Source: Tagaea sp. (GTDB lineage: Bacteria > Pseudomonadota > Alphaproteobacteria > CACIAM-22H2). Taken from it: DNA of 41,684 nucleotides. The stretch spans positions 1 to 41,684 of the forward strand of contig JAMNXK010000002.1 of NCBI GenBank assembly GCA_023653245.1, given 5' to 3'. Made by a program: the position numbers and the translations under genes. Below the pieces are notes generated by a model that saw only the letters and a program-made list of their open reading frames with translations, was not told the origin of the DNA and ran no database searches. Shown one piece after another: positions 13,901-21,728 of this stretch; positions within the stretch are counted from its first letter, which is position 1; every line of letters begins with the position of its first letter.

Positions 13901-16077
13901 GCGACGACACGAACGGCAATCCGGATACGGCGCTCGACGCGAAGGACGCGCTCGCGTCGCTGCCCTTGCCGTCGTTGCCGGCGCGCGTCGCGCCGGCGCC
14001 AGAGGCGGCGCCGGTCCAAGATTCCGACGCCAAACCGGCCAAGCCGAAAAAGTCTCGCAAGCCCAAGCCGAACGCGGCACCGCCGATCAGCGAGGGCGCG
14101 CCGCCGCCGATCGACGCGACCGATGCGCGCCCGGCCGAGGCGCCGCCGACGGGCCATAAGCGCGACGACGCACCGCCGCCCAAGGAAAAGGCCGGGGAGA
14201 CGGTGCCACCCGATTGCCCGGTGCGGCCTTTGGGCCGGGCCGAAGGCATCTATCATTTCCTGACCGCGGCCGGAGAAATCCTGTCGTTCAAAGCGCGCGA
14301 TCTGGCGCAAGCGAATCTCGCGGCGCTATTCGACGGCGATACGTTCTGGCTGCGCCAGGCCTTTCCCGATTGGGGGAAGAAATCGAACGACGATATCCGC
14401 GAGGCCGAGGCGGCGGGCAAGGTTGCGCCCGGCTTCCGCGTCAATAGCGCGCGCGATTACTTCATGCGGGAATGCGCGAAGTCCGGGATCAAGAATCCTT
14501 ACGCGCGTTTGCGCGCGACCGGATCGTGGCGCGCTGCGAACGGCGATTTGATCTTGCATCTCGGCGACGAGGTACGGCGCATCGCGGCCGATGGCGGCGG
14601 CGAAACGCGCTTCGCGCCGGGCTGCGAGATCGACGGGAAGATCTATTGCGCGCGCGAGGCCGAGCCGCGCCCGGCCGAGGCGCCGGCGACGAAGGAAGAC
14701 GCGGCGCTGGTTCACGAGCTGCTGGGATTGTGGAATTGGCGGGCCCCTTCCGAGGCGCCGCGCTTGCTGCTCGGCTGGCTTTGCGCGGGCTATCTGTCCG
14801 GCGCGCTCTACTGGAACCCGCATATCTACGTGACCGGCGACGCCGGCGACGGCAAGACGGCGTTCGAGGCCGTGCTGCGCGCGGGCTATGGCTTGCGCGC
14901 GAAGCGATCGGCCGATCCGTCGGCCGCCTTTATCCGCCAATCGATGCGCGGGGCCGCGAGGCCGGTGCTGGTCGACGAGATCGAGAACAAAGACGTGGGG
15001 CGGCGCGCCGACGACGTTATCGAGACGGCGCGTCTCGCGTCGTCGGCCGATCAGGCGGCGACGGGGCGCGGCTCGGCCGGCGGCGAAGCGCAAGAATACG
15101 AATTGCGCGGGTGCTTCTATTTCTCGTCGATCCTGCATCCGCCGATGAAACCGCAGGACCTTTCGCGCATCACGATCTTCGATCTTCAACCGCTGAGCGC
15201 CGATCCGACGGGCGAAAAGAAAACGCGCATCGTGCGCGGCACGGCCTGGCTCGCGGGAATCAGCAACGCGCTGCATCGGCGCGTGATCGGGCTGTGGCCC
15301 CGAATCGACGAGGTCCGGAAGAAATACGAGTTGGCGATCGCCAAGCTCGACAAGAAAGCGCGCGTCGCCGACCAGTTCGGCACGATGCTGGCGCTCGCGC
15401 ATCTCGTTCTCGATGCCGATCCCTACGATCAGGATTGGATCGACGGGTTCGTGAAAGCGCTCGATCTCGACACCTTCGTCGAGCGCGACGAGTCCGAGAG
15501 CGAAAGCCAGTCTTGCGTCTCGCGCTTGCTGTCTTTCGTCGCCGACACGCATTCCGGCGGATCGCGGCGCACGCTGGGCTGGCTGGCGCGGCATGTCGGC
15601 CTCGGGAAGAACGTCGGCGAGGGCGAGCGCTTCGCCAATCAGGAAACGCTCGGGACCTATGGCTTGCGCGTCGAGCGCGATCTGCTGACGCATGCGCAGC
15701 TCGAGGCGGCGGGGCTCAAAGCGCAGCCCGCCCCCGGACCCTGGCTCGTCGTCGCGCATACTTTCGACGGGCTCGATGCGGTGTTCAAGGGCACGCGCTG
15801 GGAGCGCGGCGTCTGGAACCAGGCGCTCCGGCGCGTGCCGGGCGCCAAGCAAAATCCGAAACGCGGCGTGCGCGTCGGCGGGCTCGTGCGCAAGGGCATG
15901 TGGTTGCCGCTCGCCGACATCGTGTCGGGCAAGGCGTGGGGTCTGAGCGAAGACATCGTGCAAGACGACGACGATCCGACCCCCGCGCCCCCGAACGTAA
16001 CCGGCGATCCGCGCGACGGTTACGAGGGCAGTTACGAAAGTAAGTCTGGCGAAACAACGGCTTCGTCAAAGCCGTAA
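13897..16077 (+). CDS. P-loop ATPase, replicative helicase-like, with Pro/Lys-rich N-terminus
   Basis: A 726-aa protein starting at the ATGA overlap with the primase; the longer open frame upstream is a shadow of that gene. Residues 1-110 are Pro/Ala/Lys-rich and disordered. The ATPase core has Walker A GDAGDGKT (314-321) and Walker B VLVDEIEN (D360, E361). The C-terminus is acidic (QDDDDP). Phage primase-helicase neighbours with this architecture are taken to be replication helicases; DUF927-like ATPases are a close alternative. Its last codons carry GTAACC elements of the adjacent array, and its stop codon lies inside one of them. Confidence 0.8.
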   Translation: MSDDTNGNPDTALDAKDALASLPLPSLPARVAPAPEAAPVQDSDAKPAKPKKSRKPKPNAAPPISEGAPPPIDATDARPAEAPPTGHKRDDAPPPKEKAGETVPPDCPVRPLGRAEGIYHFLTAAGEILSFKARDLAQANLAALFDGDTFWLRQAFPDWGKKSNDDIREAEAAGKVAPGFRVNSARDYFMRECAKSGIKNPYARLRATGSWRAANGDLILHLGDEVRRIAADGGGETRFAPGCEIDGKIYCAREAEPRPAEAPATKEDAALVHELLGLWNWRAPSEAPRLLLGWLCAGYLSGALYWNPHIYVTGDAGDGKTAFEAVLRAGYGLRAKRSADPSAAFIRQSMRGAARPVLVDEIENKDVGRRADDVIETARLASSADQAATGRGSAGGEAQEYELRGCFYFSSILHPPMKPQDLSRITIFDLQPLSADPTGEKKTRIVRGTAWLAGISNALHRRVIGLWPRIDEVRKKYELAIAKLDKKARVADQFGTMLALAHLVLDADPYDQDWIDGFVKALDLDTFVERDESESESQSCVSRLLSFVADTHSGGSRRTLGWLARHVGLGKNVGEGERFANQETLGTYGLRVERDLLTHAQLEAAGLKAQPAPGPWLVVAHTFDGLDAVFKGTRWERGVWNQALRRVPGAKQNPKRGVRVGGLVRKGMWLPLADIVSGKAWGLSEDIVQDDDDPTPAPPNVTGDPRDGYEGSYESKSGETTASSKP

Positions 16078-16253
16078 CCGCGTAACCCCGTAACCGGGGT
16101 CGCGCGTGAGGCACGCTCGCGCACGCGCGCGCGTGTGAGCAAGCCAGAGACAGTGGTTACAGGGTTACGAGGTTACAGAGAATGAGAGGAGATAGAGATA
16201 TGAAGGGCTTTGCGAGCCGAACTCCTGTAACCGGCGCTGTAACCAGCGTAACC
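15997..16253. repeat. GTAACC/GGTTAC array, candidate replication origin
   Basis: GTAACC starts at 15997, 16074, 16082, 16090, 16227, 16239 and 16248. Its complement GGTTAC starts at 16018, 16155, 16163 and 16171. The core is strictly ordered: three copies with 8-bp period (16074-16095) face three inverted copies with 8-bp period (16155-16176), exactly symmetric about position 16125. The centre holds an alternating purine-pyrimidine GC tract (16118-16137). It lies directly after the primase/helicase genes. An operator array is the alternative. Confidence 0.7.
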
Positions 16254-16673
16254 GGGGCATCTTCGCCAGATCGAAGCTCGGCGAAGCTCTCGATCAGCGA
16301 TGTCGAGGTTCGGCTAGAGCGCGCATTCGCAGCGCTGCGCCGTTGCCCGCTCGGATCGCGCGACCGCCCTGCGGGCTTGCGGGCCGCGTGGCCCGAGTAT
16401 GTCCGCGAACTCGGGCTAATCGATCAGCTCGATCTGCATACGCGCGTGCGTCCTGCGCCGCCGCAGAAACACGAGTATGACGAGATGGTCGAGGCGCTGG
16501 GCTGGCTGCTGCTGATCGAGGATCAGCTGCAACGGCGGATCGTGATGGCGCGCGTCGCTGGCGTGGGCTGGCTACAGATCAGGGCCTTCGCCGATCAGTC
16601 CGAGCCGACGATGCGCAAGACCTACCGCTTGGGCCTGATCACCATAGCGGCACGGCTTAACGCTAAGGGCTAG
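16200..16673 (+). CDS. DUF6362-like helix-turn-helix protein
   Basis: 157 aa from the ATG at 16200, which has GAGGAG 8 nt upstream; an in-frame ATG at 16182 would place that site inside the gene. The body (about 35-155) matches the pattern of DUF6362 phage proteins: an N-terminal helix, then EYDEMVEALGWLLLIEDQLQ, RIVMARVAGVGWLQIRAFAD and SEPTMRKTYRLGLITIAARLN, a sigma-like helix-turn-helix. Codons near the start contain three in-phase GTAACC elements encoding Val-Thr. It is the last early gene before the terminase and could regulate late genes or bind the adjacent array; both are inference. Confidence 0.75.
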   Translation: MKGFASRTPVTGAVTSVTGASSPDRSSAKLSISDVEVRLERAFAALRRCPLGSRDRPAGLRAAWPEYVRELGLIDQLDLHTRVRPAPPQKHEYDEMVEALGWLLLIEDQLQRRIVMARVAGVGWLQIRAFADQSEPTMRKTYRLGLITIAARLNAKG

Positions 16674-16732
16674 ACGACAGGCTTTCGCCCTTTTCGAAAA
16701 TCAGGCATATTCCTCGCCATACTCGATTCCCT

Positions 16733-16763
16733 GCGCCCGCCCGGTCCCTGCCGTGGCGGGCGC
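16733..16763 (+). terminator. Hairpin after the early operon, possible terminator
   Basis: GCGCCCGCC (16733-16741) pairs with GGCGGGCGC (16755-16763), a 9-bp stem with a 13-nt loop, followed by TGTCGTTT, a weak U-tract. It lies 60 bp after the last early gene. Confidence 0.45.
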
Positions 16764-16776
16764 TGTCGTTTCGGGC

Positions 16777-16795
16777 CGCCGAACGGCGTTCGGCG
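16777..16795. repeat. Prophage palindrome copy 5 (19 bp)
   Basis: A perfect CGCCGAACG-G-CGTTCGGCG in the early-late intergenic region, 13 bp after the hairpin. Confidence 0.85.
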
Positions 16796-16818
16796 AGGGG
16801 GCATGGGTCCTTCCCCCG

Positions 16819-16878
16819 TTTTCGACGTAAGCGGGCGGCTAACGCGCCGATTTTTACGCTGGTCGAAAAATCGCGACC
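16819..16878. other. Inverted-repeat cluster before the terminase genes, possible cos/terminase-binding region
   Basis: Three overlapping inverted repeats lie in 60 bp. TTTTCGAC (16819-16826) pairs with GTCGAAAA (16862-16869), CGATTTTT (16848-16855) with AAAAATCG (16866-16873), and GGTCG (16861-16865) with CGACC (16874-16878). They are mutually exclusive structures. In lambda, cos lies just before the small terminase gene, so this is the place to look. Cleavage ends cannot be read from sequence. Confidence 0.35.
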
Positions 16879-16915
16879 CTTGGCGTTGTTGTTTCTTTTT
16901 TTGAGGGGCTTGCCG

Positions 16916-17488
16916 TTGAGCGATCCCGCGAACTATCGCGGCCTCGAGGAAACCGCGCGTTTCTTCGATGTCTCGGTTCCGACGGTGCGTGCCTGGATTC
17001 AGGACGGCTGCCCCGTCGTCGAGCGGGGCGGCAACGGCGTCGCGTACAAGCTCGATCTCGTCGCGGTCTCGAACTGGAAGAAAACCCGCGACGGCGAGCG
17101 CGCGCGCATCGAGGCGGAACAGGCGGAGCGGGATTCGCAGCTCCGCCTCGAACTGCTCGGCGACAAGTCGCTTGCGAAGGCCGACGGCGAGGGCGGGCTT
17201 TCAAAGTCCGAGCAAGCCTCGGCGCTCGCGGCCGAGGTTAGCCGGACGAAACTCGCGCAGCTGCGCCGCGAGCTTATGCCGGCGGACGAGGCGAAGCTAA
17301 AGGTTACGGAAGCGTTCGGCGTTCTGCGCGACCGCATTCGTACGATGCCGGATCAGATCGCCGGCGAACTCGGTCTTACGGAGCCGCAGGTCGAGCGCAT
17401 GCTCGATCTGATCGACGACTATCTCGACGATACCGCCGCCGCGCTTGGCGAACTGATCCAAGGAAATCCCGTTGCTCAAGCATCGTGA
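16916..17488 (+). CDS. Terminase small subunit (Nu1-like)
   Basis: 190 aa from the TTG at 16916, which has GAGGGG 7 nt upstream. An ATG 36 bp earlier has no ribosome site and would add a Leu/Phe-rich leader. The N-terminal winged helix (about 8-50) contains LEETARFFDVSVPTVRAWIQDGCPV, typical of Nu1/DUF1441 proteins that bind the packaging site. A long helical region with oligomerisation potential follows. It works with the large subunit to cut and package phage DNA. Its last 17 bp overlap the next gene. Confidence 0.85.
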   Translation: MSDPANYRGLEETARFFDVSVPTVRAWIQDGCPVVERGGNGVAYKLDLVAVSNWKKTRDGERARIEAEQAERDSQLRLELLGDKSLAKADGEGGLSKSEQASALAAEVSRTKLAQLRRELMPADEAKLKVTEAFGVLRDRIRTMPDQIAGELGLTEPQVERMLDLIDDYLDDTAAALGELIQGNPVAQAS

Positions 17489-19586
17489 AGACCCCTTGCC
17501 GGATTTCCGTTCGGCGGCCGAACTGCCCCGCGCGATCGCGGCAGCGATGCGTCCGCCCGCGCGGATCACGGTCAGCGAAGCGGCGGAGCGTCATCGTCGG
17601 TTGTCGAACCCCGGCGCCTATACCGGCCCGTGGCGGAACGACATGGCGCCCTACATGGTCGAGCCGATGAACCGGGCGGTCGCGCGCGATGTCGATATGT
17701 CGGTCTGGGTCGGGCCGACCCAGTTCGGCAAGTCGGAAGGATTCTTGAACATCATCGCGCACGGGATCAAGTACCGGCCCGGCGACGCGCTCGTCTTCCA
17801 GCCGACGCAAGGCCTGGCGCTCGATTTCGCCGAGCGGCGTATCGAGAACAAGATGCTCGATATCTCGCCCGATCTCGGCGCCGAGATCGGCCCGGACCGA
17901 TCGGACGACAAGCGTCTGACGAAGACGTTCCGCAACGGCATGATGGTTTCGGTCGCTTGGCCGGTCACGGGTCAGCTCTCCTCGCGTCCCGTGCCGACGG
18001 TGCTGATCGACGAGCGCGATTCGATGGCCGACGACATCGGCGGCGAGGGCGATCCGGTCATGCTCGGTCGGAAACGTAACGAGACGTTCGGCAAAAACGC
18101 CGTGACCGTCGTCGCGTCCTCGCCCAAGCGCGAGGACTATACGGGTATCGTTCCCCTCTACGATGCCGGCGAGTGCAACCTCTTCCATTGGCGCTGCCCC
18201 GAATGCGGCGAGCATTTCGCGCCGGGGTTCGACGCCAACCGTAAGCCGACGCTCGATCATCTCTACATTCCGCAGGGCGCCGACGCGGAAACCGCGCGCG
18301 CCGGCGCGCGTCTCGCGTGTCCGCATTGCGGCTCGCTGATCGAAGAGCGCTTCAAGTTCGAACTGAACAAGTCGGGCGTCTGGCTCGCGAAAGGGCAAAC
18401 GATCGACCGCGAGGGCCGGATCGCCGGCGCGCGTCCGCGCAACCGGATCGCGTCCTATTGGTTTCATGGTCTCTTCGTGAACACGAAACGCTGGGGCGAG
18501 ATCGCGGCCGAGCTGGTCACGGCGCGCCGCGAGTTCGAGCGCACGCAGGACGAAACGAAGCTGAAGACCTTCCATCAAACCACGCTCGGCGTGACCTATA
18601 AATCCGCCGCATCGGTCGCGGCCTCGATCGATCCGGACGATCTGCGCGCCCGCGCTTCCGGATTGTCGCTCGGTATCGTGCCGGCGTGGGTCGCGCTGCT
18701 GACTTGCGCGGTCGACGTTCAAGGTAACCGTTTCGACGTGAAGACGATCGGCTGGGGGCGGGGCGGCGAGGCGGCCGTCGTCGATCTCTTTCAGATCTTC
18801 AAATCTGTCGACGAGAACGGTCAGGAACGTCTGCTCGACCCGGCGCATCGTCCCGAGGATTGGAACCTGCTGTTCGATCAGGTCCTCGCGAAGGAATACC
18901 CGGTCGAAGGGGCGAACGGCGCCGTGATGCGTCCGCTCAAAGTGGCGCTCGATTCCGGCGGCGGCGCCGGCGTCACGGGGCAGGCTTACGAGTTCATGCT
19001 GCGCGCGCGCAAGCGTGCGGTCCATAAGCGTTTGATGCTGATCAAGGGGCGCGGCGATCGGACCTTGCTCAATCGCGCGGCGCCGCTCGTGTCGGTTTCG
19101 ATGATCGAAACCGATCTGCGCGGCAAGCGTCTGAAAAAGGGCATCCGTCTCCACACGCTCAACGTCAACGCCCTGAAGGATATGGCGGCGGCGCGGCTCG
19201 GCGAGAAATCGCCGGGGCCGCGCTATCTGCATATCCCGACGGATATTCCGGATCGCTGGTTCGACGAGGTCACGGCCGAGGGCCGGAACGCGGGCGGTAC
19301 CTGGGAGAAGCTGCGCGCGCGAAACGAGTCCTGGGACTTGCTCGTCTACAATATCGCGGCCTTCATTCAGATCGGCGGCTTCCGGATCAATTGGGACAAT
19401 CCGCCCGCTTATGCACGCGCGCTCGCGGCGCCGGCGCCTTCCGAGGCGCCGAACGCCGTTCGGCCGGACTCGCCGGAGATCGAAGCGCCGTCCGCAAGCC
19501 CGGCGCCGGTCAAGCCCGCGCGCAAGCTCAAACCTTGGATGTTGCCGCGACGCGGCGGCGGTTTCGTTTCGCGGTTCCGGGGATAA
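17472..19586 (+). CDS. Terminase large subunit (GpA family)
   Basis: A 704-aa lambda-type packaging motor and nuclease. The ATPase part shows Walker A GPTQFGKS (81-88) and Walker B VLIDERDSM (D180, E181). Two CxxC pairs, CPEC (242-245) and CPHC (283-286), form the zinc knuckle found in GpA proteins. The C-terminal nuclease region contains LTCAVDVQGNRFD, with the first catalytic acid. The start is a TTG with AAGGA 7 nt upstream, overlapping the small subunit. The Pro/Ala-rich tail carries palindrome copy 6. GpA enzymes normally use cohesive ends. Confidence 0.95.
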   Translation: MLKHREDPLPDFRSAAELPRAIAAAMRPPARITVSEAAERHRRLSNPGAYTGPWRNDMAPYMVEPMNRAVARDVDMSVWVGPTQFGKSEGFLNIIAHGIKYRPGDALVFQPTQGLALDFAERRIENKMLDISPDLGAEIGPDRSDDKRLTKTFRNGMMVSVAWPVTGQLSSRPVPTVLIDERDSMADDIGGEGDPVMLGRKRNETFGKNAVTVVASSPKREDYTGIVPLYDAGECNLFHWRCPECGEHFAPGFDANRKPTLDHLYIPQGADAETARAGARLACPHCGSLIEERFKFELNKSGVWLAKGQTIDREGRIAGARPRNRIASYWFHGLFVNTKRWGEIAAELVTARREFERTQDETKLKTFHQTTLGVTYKSAASVAASIDPDDLRARASGLSLGIVPAWVALLTCAVDVQGNRFDVKTIGWGRGGEAAVVDLFQIFKSVDENGQERLLDPAHRPEDWNLLFDQVLAKEYPVEGANGAVMRPLKVALDSGGGAGVTGQAYEFMLRARKRAVHKRLMLIKGRGDRTLLNRAAPLVSVSMIETDLRGKRLKKGIRLHTLNVNALKDMAAARLGEKSPGPRYLHIPTDIPDRWFDEVTAEGRNAGGTWEKLRARNESWDLLVYNIAAFIQIGGFRINWDNPPAYARALAAPAPSEAPNAVRPDSPEIEAPSASPAPVKPARKLKPWMLPRRGGGFVSRFRG
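19448..19464. repeat. Prophage palindrome copy 6, inside the terminase gene
   Basis: The copy is GCCGAACGCCGTTCGGC, a perfect palindrome in the reverse orientation of the central base. It lies in the disordered C-terminal tail and is read in codon phase 3 as Pro-Asn-Ala-Val-Arg. Confidence 0.85.
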
Positions 19587-19589
19587 GCG

Positions 19590-20159
19590 ATGCCGACGAT
19601 CCCGCTTTCCGAACCGGCCTTGATCGTCGCCGGCGATACGCTGCGATTCCGCCGCGAGGATTTGGGCGATAGCTACCCGGCCGATCAGGGCTGGTCGCTG
19701 ACCTATGAAGCGCGCAGCGCGGCCGGCGCGATCACATTCGTCGCCGCCGCGTCGGGGCGCGCGTTCGATGTCAATATCGCGGTTTCCACCACGGCGGGCT
19801 GGACTGCCGGGCGCTACGATATTGCGGGTTACGTCGCCAAGGCGGGCGAGCGCTATCAGATCTATCGCGGCACGATCACCGTCGCGCCCAACTTGGCCGC
19901 CGCCGGTGCCGCCGATCGCCGCAGTCATGCGCGCAAGGTTCTCGACGCGATCGAGGCGGTGATCGAAAAGCGCGCGAGCCTGGATCAGGAAAGTTACGAG
20001 ATCGACGGGCGGTCGCTGAAGCGCACGCCGATCGCCGATCTATTGAAACTGCGCAGTCTCTACAAGGCCGAGATCGCGCGCGAGGACGCGGCCGCGCGTG
20101 TGGCGCAAGGCTTGTCGCCGCGCCGGCGCATTCTGGTCCGCTTTTCGGGGGCGCGATAA
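19590..20159 (+). CDS. Head-tail completion protein, gpW-like C-terminus, 189 aa
   Basis: Residues 1-105 predict a beta-rich domain (GDTLRFRREDLG, WSLTYEARSA, GRYDIAGYV). The C-terminal part (about 120-189) resembles lambda gpW: a helix, then YEIDGRSLKRTPIADLLKLR, then a second helix ending in basic residues. gpW plugs the connector after DNA packaging. It lies between terminase and portal as W does in lambda. The N-terminal domain is an addition compared with the 68-aa lambda protein. The match is by pattern only. Confidence 0.7.
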   Translation: MPTIPLSEPALIVAGDTLRFRREDLGDSYPADQGWSLTYEARSAAGAITFVAAASGRAFDVNIAVSTTAGWTAGRYDIAGYVAKAGERYQIYRGTITVAPNLAAAGAADRRSHARKVLDAIEAVIEKRASLDQESYEIDGRSLKRTPIADLLKLRSLYKAEIAREDAAARVAQGLSPRRRILVRFSGAR

Positions 20160-20162
20160 CGC

Positions 20163-21728
20163 ATGCGGTTCTGGCCTTTCTCGAAGCGCGAGGCTCCGTC
20201 GCCCGCGCCGGCGAAGCCGCGCGCCGTTCCGGCGCCGCGCGCGAAACGTCTCTACACGGCCGCTTCGCAAGACCGGCTTATGGCGGACGTGCCGTCGGGT
20301 ATTCGTTCGGGCTCCGCCGATCTGCGGCCGTCGCTGCGCGTCATGCGCGCGCGCTCGCGGCATATCGCGCAGAATAACGATTACGCGAAAAGTTTCCTGC
20401 GGCTCGTCCGGAACAACGTCGTCGGTCCCGACGGTTTCGGCCTGCAAATGCGGGTCAAGCAACCGAACGGCGAGCCGGACAAGGACGCGAACGATCAGAT
20501 CGAAGCGGCTTACGCAAATTGGTCGGCGAAGGGCGTTTGCACGGTCGACGGCGGCTTGTCGCGCGCCGATCTCGAGCGTCTGCTTACCCGCACGATGGTC
20601 GTCGACGGCGAGGCGTTCCTGCGCCATGTGCGCGGCTGGCGCGGCAATTCTTCGCGCTACGCGGTCCAAGTCCTCAGCCCCGATCTTTTCGACGAGACTT
20701 TGAACGTGCCGCTCGGCGGCGGTATCGGCGGCGGCACGTACCGCCTGCCGCGCGATCATGAAATCCGGATGTCGGTCGAGCGCGATTCCTGGGGGCGCGT
20801 CGTCGCGTATCACGTTCTCACGAAACATCCGTATGACGACTATGTCTCGATGTTCGGCCGCAAGTACGAGCGCATTCCGGCCGAGGACATCATGCATATG
20901 TTCGTCCCGGAAGAGCTGGATGCGGTTTCGCCGGCGGCGCGCGGCGTGCCCTGGATGCATGCCGGTTTGCGCCGGCTGTCGATGCTCGGCGGTTACGAAG
21001 AGGCCGAGGTCGTCGCCGCGCGCACGGCCGCCGCGAAGATGGGCTTCTACGTTTCCGAGAACGGCGAGGCGGAAGAGATCGAGGGCGACGATCAAACGTC
21101 CGAGGGCGATCTGATCACAGAGGCGGAGCCGGGCACGTTCGAGCGATTGCCGCCGGGCGTGAGCGTCGAGGAATTCTCGCCCGAACATCCGACGCAAGCC
21201 TTCCCGTTCTTCGTCAAGGCGATGCTGCGCGGCTTTTCCGCCGGCGCCGGCGTCTCCTACAACGCGCTGGCGAACGATCTCGAAGGCGTCAACTACTCGT
21301 CGATGCGCTCCGGCACGGTCCAGGACCGCGACGAATGGAAGACGGTTCAAGACTTGGTCGCGAGCCGCATTTGCTATCCGGTGCATTCGGCCTGGCTGGA
21401 AATGGCCTTGCTTGCCGGCGCGATCGGCAATCTGCCCGCCGCCAAGTTCGAAAAGTTCGACTGCGCGGATTTCGTCGCGCGCGGCTGGGGCTGGGTCGAT
21501 CCGAAAGCGGATATCGAAACGGCCGAGCGCGAGATCGCCTTGGGCGTCAACACGCGCTCGCGCGTGTGCGCGCAGCGCGGCCTCGTCTTCAAGGACGTGA
21601 TCACGCAACTCGCGGAAGAGAAAGCCGCGATGGAAAAGGCGGGCATCTGGCGCGAGCCGAAGCCCGCGCAAGCAACGGGCGCGGCGCCCGAGCCTGCCGC
21701 CGACGGAAAGGATCAGACCGATGCCTGA
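20163..21728 (+). CDS. Portal protein (lambda gpB family)
   Basis: A 521-aa protein of the lambda portal family. It starts with a basic Pro/Ala-rich tail, then SLRVMRARSRHIAQNNDYAK and LVRNNVVGPDGFGLQMRV, the family's conserved opening. The core follows with DVSPAARGVPWMHAGLRRL-type motifs and a segment rich in acidic residues (about 300-325). The portal forms the dodecameric ring at the capsid vertex through which DNA passes. The last 8 bp overlap the protease-capsid gene. Its order after the terminase matches lambda. Confidence 0.93.
   Translation: MRFWPFSKREAPSPAPAKPRAVPAPRAKRLYTAASQDRLMADVPSGIRSGSADLRPSLRVMRARSRHIAQNNDYAKSFLRLVRNNVVGPDGFGLQMRVKQPNGEPDKDANDQIEAAYANWSAKGVCTVDGGLSRADLERLLTRTMVVDGEAFLRHVRGWRGNSSRYAVQVLSPDLFDETLNVPLGGGIGGGTYRLPRDHEIRMSVERDSWGRVVAYHVLTKHPYDDYVSMFGRKYERIPAEDIMHMFVPEELDAVSPAARGVPWMHAGLRRLSMLGGYEEAEVVAARTAAAKMGFYVSENGEAEEIEGDDQTSEGDLITEAEPGTFERLPPGVSVEEFSPEHPTQAFPFFVKAMLRGFSAGAGVSYNALANDLEGVNYSSMRSGTVQDRDEWKTVQDLVASRICYPVHSAWLEMALLAGAIGNLPAAKFEKFDCADFVARGWGWVDPKADIETAEREIALGVNTRSRVCAQRGLVFKDVITQLAEEKAAMEKAGIWREPKPAQATGAAPEPAADGKDQTDA

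Noticed and set aside
17376..19928. 850-codon antisense open frame over the terminase gene
   Set aside because: Same GC-driven effect; no motif, no start signal, and it lies against clearly identified terminase subunits.
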